Part shown: positions 12,151 to 20,596 of the stretch, one piece after another
Layout of the letters: each line of letters starts with the position of its first letter
Position numbering within the stretch: the stretch's first letter is position 1
Source: Terebella lapidaria
Lineage: Eukaryota; Annelida; Polychaeta; Terebellida; Terebellidae
Reading direction: 5' to 3'
NCBI GenBank assembly: GCA_949152475.1
Contig: OX424569.1
Location: 20,249,170-20,313,169 of the forward strand
Length of the DNA stretch: 64,000 nucleotides
Translations under genes and position numbers: made by a program
The notes under the pieces: model-generated
The model's input: only the letters and a program-made list of their open reading frames with translations
Told to the model about the DNA's origin: nothing
The model's database searches: none

Positions 12151-12220
12151 AAGTTATCAGACCATCGGTCCGATCACCTATTGGCTAGCCGGTAAGCTAC
12201 AGGTCCCTTGGGCCTATGTT

Positions 12221-12378
12221 ACTATTAGTAAGGTTGAGACATAGGTCGTCATCATACACAGAGAATAAGTAAGGCGACATGACACCACCTTGACGAACAC
12301 CATTGCCAACATGAAATGCTCGGGATAAATGTGTTCCCCATCTTACATGGAACATTTGTTGTCGGTACCAGTACATAA
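12221..12378 (-). mobile_element. LINE E fragment 3 (RT block with VRQGG and YDDD)
   Basis: The minus-strand frame gives MYWYRQQMFHVRWG, then FHVGNGVRQGGVMSPYLFSV and YDDDLCLNLTNS. These are RT palm blocks 4 and 5 of a LINE. Its upstream end joins fragment 2 (17208-17240) if the 4.8-kb cassette 12381-17207 is skipped, and its downstream end leads to fragment 4 across the composite element. Confidence 0.85.
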
Positions 12379-12380
12379 TT

Positions 12381-12879
12381 GTATCCCCCAAACAAAGTTC
12401 GGCGGATACTATGGATTTGGCTTCGTCGTCCGCGTCCGCAGAGATTTTCTTGTGAACGCGCTACAGGCCGCAATTCTCACCCGATCACCATTATTTTTTG
12501 CAGGCTCATATATAATGGTAAGATCCCGACACCAGTCGATTTTGGTTGCCGTAGCAACTGAATTGGCCGTTTGGGGACACATTTTGCATTGAAAACAGCC
12601 TGTTTGAGACACATGGCTTGTGAACGCTCTACTGATGGCAGTTTTTGACGAATCTCAATAATATTTGGAAGTGTTGTTGGGGAGGGCTGTCACACGAAAC
12701 CAATCGATTTTTAGAATGATCATATAAATATTAATATGTTAAGAGCCTAACTTATTACAGAATTGTGAAATATCCATTTTGACATGTATGATCATTCCAA
12801 TAGCCTGTATTATGGAAGGTAATGACACTGCTTTCTTGTTCAGAATGGAGAACTGATGTTTTCAGTGAAAACAGGACAA
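12381..12879. other. Left unique part of the cassette
   Basis: No array is seen here. The start TGTATCCCCCAAACAAAG is followed by a GTCGTCCGCGTCCGC segment, resembling the GC-rich subterminal region common in these elements. Open frames on both strands are short and have no domain. Confidence 0.5.
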
Positions 12880-13745
12880 TATTACTGAATAAGCTAACAT
12901 TAGTTTTACTTGTTTAGTCTATTATTGTCCACAATAAAAATGGTTAAGACGAGAAACGTTTATTATTGAGCTCAACAAGGTAAAGGTTTTGTCCAGTACA
13001 TATTTCATGGGTGTAACTGAATAAGTTAACATTATTTTAATAGTTAAGTCTATTATTGACCACAATAAAAATAGTTAAGACAAGAAATATTTATTATCAA
13101 TCTCAACAAGGTAAAGGTTTTGTCCAGTACAAATTTCATTGGTGTAACCGAATAAGTTAACATTATTTTCACTGGTTAAGTCTATTATTGACCACAATAA
13201 AAATAGTTCAGTCTATTATTGACCACAATAAAAATAGTTAAGATGAGAAATATTTATTATTAAGCTCAACAAGGTGAAAGTATGTCCAATACAGATTTCA
13301 TGGGTGTACTGAATAAGTTAACATTATTTTTACTAGTTTAGTCTATTATTGACCACAATAAAAATAGTTAAGACAAGAAATATTTATTATTGGGCTCAAC
13401 AAGGTAAAGATTCTGTCCAGTAGACATTTTATGTCTGTAACCAAATAAGTTAACATTTTTTTTGCTAGTTAAGTCTATTATTGACCTCAATAAAAATAGT
13501 TAAGATGAGAAACAATTATTATTGAGCTCAACAAGGCTAAGGTTTTGTCCGGTAGAAATTTCTGGGTGTAACCGAATAAGTTAACATTATTTTCACATGT
13601 TAAGTCTATAATTGACCATAATGAAAATAGTTCAGACAAGAAGTATTTATTATTGGGCTCAACAAGGTGAAGGCTTTGTCCAGTAGAGATTTTATGGAGA
13701 TTTTATGACTGTGACCAAATAAATTAACATTATTTCTTGCTAGTT
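12880..13745 (+). repeat. 131-bp tandem array, about 6 units
   Basis: Units are spaced 131, 161, 131, 133 and 131 bases when measured from the GTCCAGTA word (12991, 13122, 13283, 13414, 13547, 13678). The 161-bp unit carries an internal 30-bp duplication. Diagnostic words are TCTATTATTGACCACAATAA and GAGCTCAACAAGG. Single copies of the same monomer occur at about 340-440, 42190-42290 and 42895-43360 (split by a MITE). Confidence 0.9.
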
Positions 13746-14420
13746 AGGTCTAATATTATTATGAAAACATTGATCAACTTTTACTTTAAATTTCAACTTG
13801 AAACCATGTTTGGCACATATTATGAGTTAAAATATAACTTGTGGCGAAAAGTTCGATCTGGCTCCAAATTCGTCATCTTGAAATGCAGTTTTGTCAACTT
13901 TTACTTTGAATTTCAACTTGAAAGCATGTTTGGCACATATTATGAGTCGAAATATAACTTATGGTGAAATGTTCGATCTGGCTGCAATTTCGTCATCTAG
14001 AAATGCAGTTTTGGTCAACTTTTACTATGAATTTCAACTTGAAAGCATGTTTGGCACATATTATGAGTCGAAATATAACTTATGGTGAAAAGTTCGATCT
14101 GGCTCCAATTTCGTCATCTTGAAATGCATTTTTGGTCAACTTTTAGTTTGAATTTCAACTTGAAAGCAAGTTGGGCAGGTATTATGAGTTAAAATATAAC
14201 TTATGACGAAAAGTTCGATCTGGCTCCAATTTGGTCATCTTGAAATGCAGTTTTGGTCAACTTTTACTTTGAATTTCAACTTGAAACCATGTTTGGCACA
14301 TACATGTATTATGAGTCGAAATATAACTTACGGTGAGAAGTTCGATCTGGCTCCAATTTCGTCATCCTGAAATGCAGTTTTGGTCAACTTTTACTTTGAA
14401 AAGTTTGTAAAATATTTTGA
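13746..14420 (+). repeat. 121-bp tandem array, about 5-6 units
   Basis: Units spaced 120-121 bases (13811, 13931, 14052, 14173, 14294) are marked by TTTGGCACATATTATGAGTC and GAAATGCAGTTTTGGTCAAC. It directly follows the 131-bp array in the same cassette. The open frames reading FEFQLESMFGTYYESKYNLW are array by-products. Confidence 0.9.
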
Positions 14421-14789
14421 GTTGAAATATAAATAGGTGAAAAGATTGATCTATCTGTATTTTCATTATTTTATCAAACATGTCGAAATGGAAATTCATA
14501 TAAAGAGATTTCAGTGGTGATTTTTGAATTCGACCTTCAATCACCTCGGAAGATCAGTGCAGCAATTTTGGTGGGGAAAAGAAAACAGTTGTGACTTGAG
14601 ATTTAACCTTTTTTTTAGCCCTTGCTCTAGTTTTTAGCTTACCGGCCCCTTGGGCCGATAAGCTATTATCGTGGTTTTTCGTCCGTCGTCCGTCCGGGTC
14701 TGTAACTTTTTTTCGGCATGATGAATTTCCCCATAAATTTGTCAGAACAAACCTTAGGCCAATATCTAAAAATGTTTTTTTTATTTTTT

Positions 14790-16204
14790 AGGTTACCGGA
14801 CCTATGGTCCGATAACCTATTGCCGTCGCGTTGCGTCCGTCGTCCGTCTGTCGTCCGTCGTCCGCCCACGTTTTTATCTTTAAAGTTTACAGGCGGATTT
14901 TCCTGAAATTTTGCACAAAGTTGCCTAAAAATATTTCAAGAGGGGTTTATTTTTTAGTTTTTTTATTTTCGCATTTTTCTCAAAATGGCGGCCATTTTTG
15001 ACGAAAAATGGTCAATTTTGGACTTTGGCGGCCATTTTCTCAAAAACTGTCTGATCAGTTTTTAGAATTTTGTTTCAAAAGATTCCCCTTATGTACCTTT
15101 ATGATGTGTATAAGTTTTGTTGCCCTTGAATCGCCGGTCTCCGTGTGGCGGCCATTTTGAATTTTTGACGGGTCGGCGAAAAAAAATTTTTTGGTCCCAA
15201 ATCGCGTTACTATCCATTTTGGGTCATTTCTAGACAAAAATAATTTTTCACCCTTTGAAAAAAATTTTGGACTTAGAAAATTTTCGGCACTTTTTTCTCT
15301 CATAATGAGAGCTGCTGGGACTGTACTCATAGAACGCTTGAAGATAGACCTTTGATATTGGCACTTTCAAATGGAAAGTCATATATGGCGACTTGTGTGG
15401 TGACCTTGAATTTGACCTTGGATGACCTTGAAAGGTCAAAACAGCCATTTTTGAGTCGAGAAATGCTCAAATTTGCACCTGGCCTGTCTTTTCTCGAAAA
15501 CTGTCTGATCAGTTTTGAGATTATTGTTTCGAAATATTCCCCTTATGTACCTTTATGATGTGTATAAGTTTTGTTGCCCTTGAATCGCCGGTCTCCGTGT
15601 GGCGGCCATTTCGAATTTTTGACGGGTCGGCGAAAAAAATTTTGTTTGCCCCAAATCGTGTTACTATCCATTTTGGGCCATTTCTAGGCAAGAAAAAATT
15701 TTCACCCTTTGAAAAAAAATTTGGACTGAATGAAATGCATGTATATAGAGCTTCAGTTTGCATTATGAACATATAGGAAGTCATATATGGAACAACTAAT
15801 AATGACCTTGATTTTGACCTTGGATGACCTTGAGTGCTAAATGTCTGACATGAAATCTTGAAAGTGGCCTCTGAAGCATAAACTTTTGCACATACAGGTA
15901 AGGATTGTGTATAAGCCTGTAGAGAAGTCATGTATAAATGGCACATTTTTTGGTGACCTTGAACTTGACCTTAAAGACCTTGAAGGGCGATTCTCAAAAT
16001 CTGAAATTGGCCTCTACACACGAAATACTTGTTGATAAAACTTATATGTTTGTATTATGAACATACGAAGTCATATGCAGCATACCTGATGGTGACATTG
16101 AGATTCACAAAGATGACCTTGACTGGTAAATCTCAAAATCATATGTCACCCACAATGCTTGAAACCAAAATTGTCCGGTAACCTATCTTAGCCCTTGGGC
16201 TAAT
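14790..16204 (+). mobile_element. Family X copy X1 (A end to B end, plus)
   Basis: It begins with the A-type hairpin GGTTACCGGACC-TAT-GGTCCGATAACC, followed by a GTCCGTCGTCCG-rich segment, and ends with CCGGTAACCTATCTTAGCCC and its hairpin. Both ends sit next to T-runs (TTTTTTA before, TTTTTTT after). The interior has two 454-bp units (CTGATCAGTT at 15051 and 15505), then about 400 bases of TGACCT-rich unique sequence. There is no transposase, so it must be mobilised in trans. It is a clear insertion into the C/D element. Confidence 0.8.
14940..15735 (+). repeat. 454-bp tandem units, about 1.75 copies
   Basis: The period is 454 (15051 to 15505), and the same period is measured in reverse at 63144 to 63598. 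Each unit holds TGACCTTGAATTTGACCTTG followed by GATGACCTTGAAAGGTCA, i.e. closely spaced TGACCT/AGGTCA half-sites. The minus-strand frame reading GDSRATKLIHIIKVHKG occurs wherever the unit occurs and is not a gene. Confidence 0.9.
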
Positions 16205-16503
16205 TTTTTTTTTAATCGTTTTTGCCGATTTGGCGGCCATTTTTGACGAAAAATTGCCAATTTTGGACTTTGGTGGCCATTTTCTCAAAAACTGTCTGAT
16301 CAGTTTTGAGATTTTTGTTTCAAAACATTCCTCTCATGTACCTCTATGACATGTATAAGTTTAGTTGCCCTTGAGTCGCTGGTCTGCGTGTTTTGTCCCA
16401 AATCAAGTCACTATTCGTTTTGAGCCATTTCCGGCAAAAAAAACTTTTTTTTTGACCATTGAAAATTTTTTGGGACTTAGAAAATTTCACCCAATTTTCC
16501 TTC

Positions 16504-16650
16504 AAAAAATTAGCCCAAGGGCTAAGATAGGTTACCGGACAATTTTGGTTTCAAGCATTGTGGGTGACATATGATTTTGAGATTTACCAGTCAAGGTCAT
16601 CTTTGTGAATCTCAATGTCACCATCAGGTATGCTGCATATGCTGCATATA
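16504..16650 (-). mobile_element. Solo family X B-end in inverted orientation
   Basis: ATTAGCCCAAGGGCTAAGAT and GGTTACCGGACAATTTTGG, then sequence to TCACCATCAGGTATGCTGCA, is the reverse complement of 16080-16204. Together they form an inverted repeat of about 125 bp with a 300-bp spacer. No A-end follows, so this is a truncated copy inside the 454-bp-type sequence. Confidence 0.75.
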
Positions 16651-17207
16651 TTACTCTATGCAGAGTAATCTCATAGAACACTTCAAGATAGAGCCTAAGT
16701 ATTGGCACATTCAAATGGGAAATCACATATTGCGGTTTGAGTGGTGACCTTGAATTTGACCTTCAATGACCTTGAAAGGTCAAAACGACCTTTTTTGTCG
16801 AAAAAACAATGAATTTTGCCTTTGGTGGTCATTTTCTCGAAATCTATTCAGACAGTTTTCCTCAAAATCATGTATAAGATTATCCTTATGTACCTTTGTG
16901 ATGTGTATAAGTTTTGTTGTCTGTGAAAATTTGTCATTAACGAAAAAAAATCTTTCAAGATGTAATTTGATTTCGTATTGAAGTCCATACAGAAAATGTG
17001 TTTCTATCAACATTTACGACATGTTTTAGCATATAGATTTTAACATCAGTGTAACAATTTATATGTATTCAGCATTCCACGCAATTCACATGATTGCCGG
17101 TAAGCTACAGCACCGTTGGTGCTATGTTTCACACTTAACAGTGATATATCTGGGGCAACAGAGATGATAGGGCTACGGGGGATACACAGGCGACCGGAAG
17201 CGTCTAG

Positions 17208-17240
17208 TTATCCTAACAAATATATCAGGAACACCCCGAT
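17208..17240 (-). mobile_element. LINE E fragment 2
   Basis: Only about 33 bases survive between the cassette and the TTAA MITE. On the minus strand they encode NRGVPDIFVRI, which links the RT block ending LLNKLL (18142 onward) to MYWYRQQ (12378). It proves that both insertions hit the same LINE copy. Confidence 0.8.
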
Positions 17241-18141
17241 TAAAGTACTAGTATAGTGCAAATATGATGTGAACTCATATGAGAGATCTCATTGATCTGA
17301 GCAAAATGGTCTTTACGGCATGTAAATATCACAATCCGTTCAAAAGTTACAGCACTCTAAAGACTGAAATTGGCAAATTTGCTTTTTCAAAACAATTTAG
17401 CTAATTATTATGCAAATGAGATATTCATGATGTCATCGGGGGAAGCTGTTTTAATTAGGTACTTTGAAATGTGTTATTCATTCACTTAATGTTATGATTA
17501 CTCATCAAGACTTATTCCATACAGTTTTCAATGCGAATAATCAGTGTTTTCACTTTTTCTGTTGTTGTCAAGGTAACCAGTGACCTGGTATGGCCCATAG
17601 CAACCATGGTTGCTAAGGCCAGAAACCCCCTTAGAACAGGGTATGCACAAATAAAAATGTTGCCAACTTGAGCTCCATATTAATTTAATTCATAAATAAT
17701 CGACAGAAAGTCTGTGGGAAGATCGACTTGGCAGTTAACGGTCATGGCAACCATGGGTAACTACGGCTCTAGGGAAGGACTGGTAACCATAGCAACAGTA
17801 CAGTTTGTGTGGATATTGACTATGTATGCTACATAATAATATGCACTAGTCAGATCATCAGAAGCTTCAATAAGAATCTTTGTATCATGTCTTAAAATAT
17901 CCTAATTAAAATTTGTTCCCCTCATGATGTCATGAATTCTCATTAGCATCTAGTTTGCATGTTAATGAGTTGCCAAAAATTATCAAGTGGCTTCTGTGAT
18001 GTAGTGCCGGAATGGCAGTTTCAAATGGCTGTAACTTTTGAATGGATAGTGATATTGACATACAGTAAAGACCATTTTGCTCAGATCAATGAGCTCTTTC
18101 ATATATCCCAACATCATATTTGCACTTTACTAGTACTTTAA
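17240..18141. mobile_element. TTAA MITE, 0.9 kb, long inverted ends
   Basis: TTAA at 17240-17243 and at 18138-18141 flanks inverted termini that begin AGTACTAGTA. The inverted ends stay similar for about 120 bases (shared GTGCAAATATGATGT and CTCATTGATCTGAGCAAAAT). Removing the element and one TTAA restores the LINE reading KLLNRGVPDIF, so the target duplication is certain. TTAA duplications are typical of piggyBac-like transposons. The 0.65 kb interior has no recognisable transposase. Confidence 0.9.
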
Positions 18142-18520
18142 GAAGTTTATTTAGGAGTATCCAATGATTAACCCGATCAAATGCCTTAGATGCATCCAGG
18201 GAACAGGAGAAGACTGGGCTATTGTGGTTTTTATAGTACTGTATGATCCACTTGAGAAAATAAATACATTTATTTGTAGAGTGTTCCTCCTTGAAACCAA
18301 ATTGGTTATCAGAAGTTATCAGGTACTCCTGAAGTTTATCCAACACAATGCGTTCAAACACCTTAGACACAGCAGTCACTAAAGCAATGGATCTATAATT
18401 ATCCACATCACTGATATCACCACTTTTATTCTTGACTAAGGGTATAATGATGGTTTTCATGAAGTCTGATGGTAGGTGTCCATGGATTATTACACTTGTA
18501 TAAAACGGAGTATGTGTGTT
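18142..18520 (-). mobile_element. LINE E fragment 1 (RT N-terminal blocks)
   Basis: The minus strand encodes HGHLPSDFMKTIIIPLVKNK, then VDNYRSIALVTAVSKVFERI, DNQFGFKEEHST, and SLDASKAFDRVNHWILLNKL. These are the fingers/palm blocks of a LINE reverse transcriptase, including the first catalytic aspartate region (LDASKAFD). No endonuclease is present upstream, so the copy is 5'-truncated near 18.5-18.6 kb. Together with 17208-17240, 12221-12378 and 7655-7736 it spans RT blocks 0 to 5. Confidence 0.9.
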
Positions 18521-18978
18521 GTTCTAAAATAAATGAGATACCGAAACTGTCACATTTGATGAACTTACATGTAGGGACAAACACGTCTTAGAAATGGACA
18601 TACCGGTAGCACGCTTGCTATGCACCTACTATACAACCCCTCTCCAAGAAGCCCACTCCTATACATATTCGGCAGACCCATTCTCTGTGCCAAAGGACGT
18701 AAGTATCAGTGAAAAAAATTTTTTACTCGAGAAATCACGACATATGCAAAAATATAACCACATTTAAAAGAAAACATATTTACAGATGTACTAGCTATAC
18801 ATGCATATACATGAAAATTAACACAATAATTAATAAATAATGCACCGTAAGTGTATTTCAGCATTGAATATAGAATTATTAGTGCATATGAAATATGCTT
18901 GGTACATGTGGAATATAAAATAACAATAAATATAATTTGAAGATAGCTATTATGAACTTTTAAAATAAACACCATGGA
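18521..18978. other. AT-rich unassigned sequence
   Basis: No gene or repeat is recognised. The 89-codon minus-strand frame is low complexity and hydrophobic, without a domain. Confidence 0.4.
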
Positions 18979-19530
18979 GTCGTCAGCAGCTATTGGGCTG
19001 CCTTTAGCTTTATAAACCGCAACATTTTACGGGTTTAACATGCACAAAAATGTGGCAGATAATTATGTGGCGGCCGCCAGATAATTATGTGGCAGCCGCC
19101 AGATAATTAAGTGGCGGCCGCCAGATAATTAAGTGGCGGCCGCCAGATAATTAAGTGGCGGCCACCAGATAATTAAGTGGCGGCCGCCAGATAATAGACT
19201 TATGTTCATAGACTTATGTTTGGTACATTTGGATAATACATATTTATTCATATGCACACAAACTCACGCACACACTTATAAATATGCATAATCACATACA
19301 TGTATATTCATGAACACATACATATACTGTACCAAGCAGCCGTCAGCAGCTTTTGGGCCGCCTACTGCTGAGTTAAACATCCAAGGACATGTTTAACGTA
19401 AAGATAGATAACGACATTATTTTTTCTCGCCTAAGTGTCGACCATTTCTGTAACATTGCACGTATACCAAAGAGTGTAAAATCAACACTTTGCGTATACC
19501 CTGAAACCGTCAGCAGCTTTTGGGCCGCCT
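18979..19530 (+). repeat. Three copies of a GTCAGCAGCTTTTGGGC hairpin motif
   Basis: The motif CGTCAGCAGC-TTTTGG-GCCGCCTA occurs near 18981, 19341 and 19507, the first as CTATTGGGCTGCC. It can form a short hairpin (AGC/GCT with GGC/GCC) like the outward hairpins at family X ends. It may therefore mark element termini of a further subfamily. The intervening sequence is AT-rich and non-coding. Confidence 0.45.
19060..19197 (+). repeat. 22-bp minisatellite with GGCGGCCGCC palindrome, 6 copies
   Basis: The unit is GTGGCGGCCGCC plus AGATAATTAA (or AGATAATTAT), repeated six times with few changes. Each unit contains the self-complementary GGCGGCCGCC, so the array can fold. It is GC-rich and CpG-bearing in an AT-rich neighbourhood. 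Confidence 0.9.
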
Positions 19531-19599
19531 ACAGCTAGGATACTTACGGAAGCCCATAGGTGACATGCGCGTAAAAATTTTCTATGTCTTTTCCAGCAA

Positions 19600-20195
19600 A
19601 AAGCTAACAAGTTCGAATGTGGAAGCATTTAACACTATCAGGTTCGCACATGGAAACAGTTTGGGCTACTGCGTTCACACGTGGAAAGTCCGAGGTTACC
19701 ACGTTCACACGTGGAAGCATTTAACGCTTCCACGTTCGCACGTGGAAACTTCAGGAGCTACCACGTTCGCACGTGCGAAGATTTGGGTGTGGTAGCATCA
19801 AATGCTTTCACGTGTGAACGTGGTAGCTTTGAATCTTTTAACGTGTGAACGTAGAAACCTAAATCCTTCTACGTGCAAACGTGGAAAGGTATAAATGTTT
19901 CCACGTGTGAACGTGGTAGCTTTTAAACTTTCTACGTGTGAACGTAGAAACCTAAATCTTTCTACGTGCGAACATGGAAAGGTATAAATGTTTCCACGTG
20001 TGAACGTGGTAGCTTTAAAACTTTCTACGTGTGAACTATGAACGTGGAAACTTACATCTTTCTACGTTCGAACGTGGAAGGTTTTAAAGTTTCTACGTGC
20101 GAACGTGAAAGCATATAATGTTTCTTCGTGTGAACGTGGTAGCTTTGAAATTTCTACGTTCGAATTTTTACGAACGTAGAACGAATTTTTACGTT
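19600..20195. repeat. Palindromic CACGTG minisatellite
   Basis: Some twenty copies of a roughly 30-bp module centre on ACGTGTGAACGT or ACGTTCGCACGT, flanked by TTCCAC/GTGGAA or TTCTAC/GTAGAA. Many contain CACGTG. Variants alternate (GTGGTAGC, GTAGAAACC, GTGGAAAGG), giving a higher-order period near 90 bases. Each module is nearly its own reverse complement. No protein is convincing. Confidence 0.85.
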
Positions 20196-20596
20196 CCCTT
20201 TTTTTTTAGCTAGAAACTGATAACAGAAAGTGAAACTGCTTGTATATGACGCCTAGTAACTGTTGTCGTTATATAATGTAAATTGAGGAGTTTTGCACAG
20301 CAACCTTTATGCAGTAAGACTTTCCAACAATGGTACTATTTGTGCTGTCATGGCAACTGATTTTATAACAATAGCTAATTGTCCAATGTTGGGATTCCCC
20401 AATTTCTGGTTTAAAAAGTTCACATTAAACTTTTACATGAAACGCGCACGAACTGCAAACCTGGAATTCCCCTAAAAAGGTTTAAAAAGTTGAGAAAGTT
20501 CACATTCAACCTGCCACAAAGAAACGTGGTAGCTATCACGCCCACTATCACCAAAGAGCAATAGATCAATCGAAATTGGTTGAAATTCCTCAAGTT
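20196..20596. other. Unassigned sequence left of LINE B
   Basis: No gene is recognised. TTAAAAAGTT and TTCACATT words repeat at 20411-20440 and 20479-20510. It could hold the remaining 3' end of LINE C beyond the LINE B insertion, but I see no clear match. Confidence 0.35.

Larger units (their letters stand above)
7738..12220 (+). mobile_element. Composite family X-related element with AGCTTACCGG ends, nested
   Basis: The left end is a hairpin, AGCTTACCGGCCC-ATAA-GGGCCGATAAGCT, with one mismatch in the stem. The right end (12188-12220) is CCGGTAAGCTA followed by a hairpin around GGTCCCTTGGGCC. The two ends thus share an inverted AGCTTACCGG. The interior is mosaic: a 73-bp repeat (7889-8050), two blocks of 134-bp units, one 454-bp-type unit, an end of another subtype at 9332-9352, and a family X 3' end at 10965-11008. 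It sits inside the RT of LINE E, whose frame is open on both sides. The internal ends show that at least one other copy inserted here. No transposase is seen, so it is non-autonomous. Confidence 0.6.
14640..17133 (+). mobile_element. C/D-ended element nested in the cassette
   Basis: The left end hairpin (14640-14669) is AGCTTACCGG with CCCCTTGGG and its complement. The right end is ATTGCCGGTAAGCTA then a hairpin GCACC-GTT-GGTGC (17094-17133). About 140 bases before this end recur in reverse at 51698-51845, confirming a defined terminus. The interior includes a full family X copy (14790-16204), a 454-bp-type unit and an inverted B-end (16504-16650). Confidence 0.7.
12381..17207. mobile_element. 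4.8-kb cassette inserted in LINE E, ends TGTATCCCCC...CTAG, TT target
   Basis: Removing this block joins CATAA to TTATCC and restores the LINE E frame as GVPDIFVRIIMYWYRQQ. The exact boundary is ambiguous by two bases because TT occurs at both ends. Near the ends there is an inverted TGTATCCCCC (12380) and GGGGGATACA (17187-17196). The right edge ends GCGTCTAG before T. The cassette holds a 131-bp array, a 121-bp array and a nested C/D-type element. The lack of a longer target duplication and the internal minisatellites recall non-autonomous rolling-circle (Helentron-like) elements of molluscs, but canonical ends are not shown. That classification is inference. Confidence 0.7.

Noticed and set aside
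13737-14088. Open frames repeating FEFQLESMFGTYYESKYNLW
   Set aside because: Produced by the 121-bp array.
6680-18520. LINE F and LINE E as one element with a 5' inversion from twin priming
   Set aside because: The 3' microsatellite tail of LINE F lies between the two parts, which is the wrong order for twin priming.
19060-19197. CRISPR-like array
   Set aside because: Repeats are directly adjacent with no spacers, and the sequence is eukaryotic.
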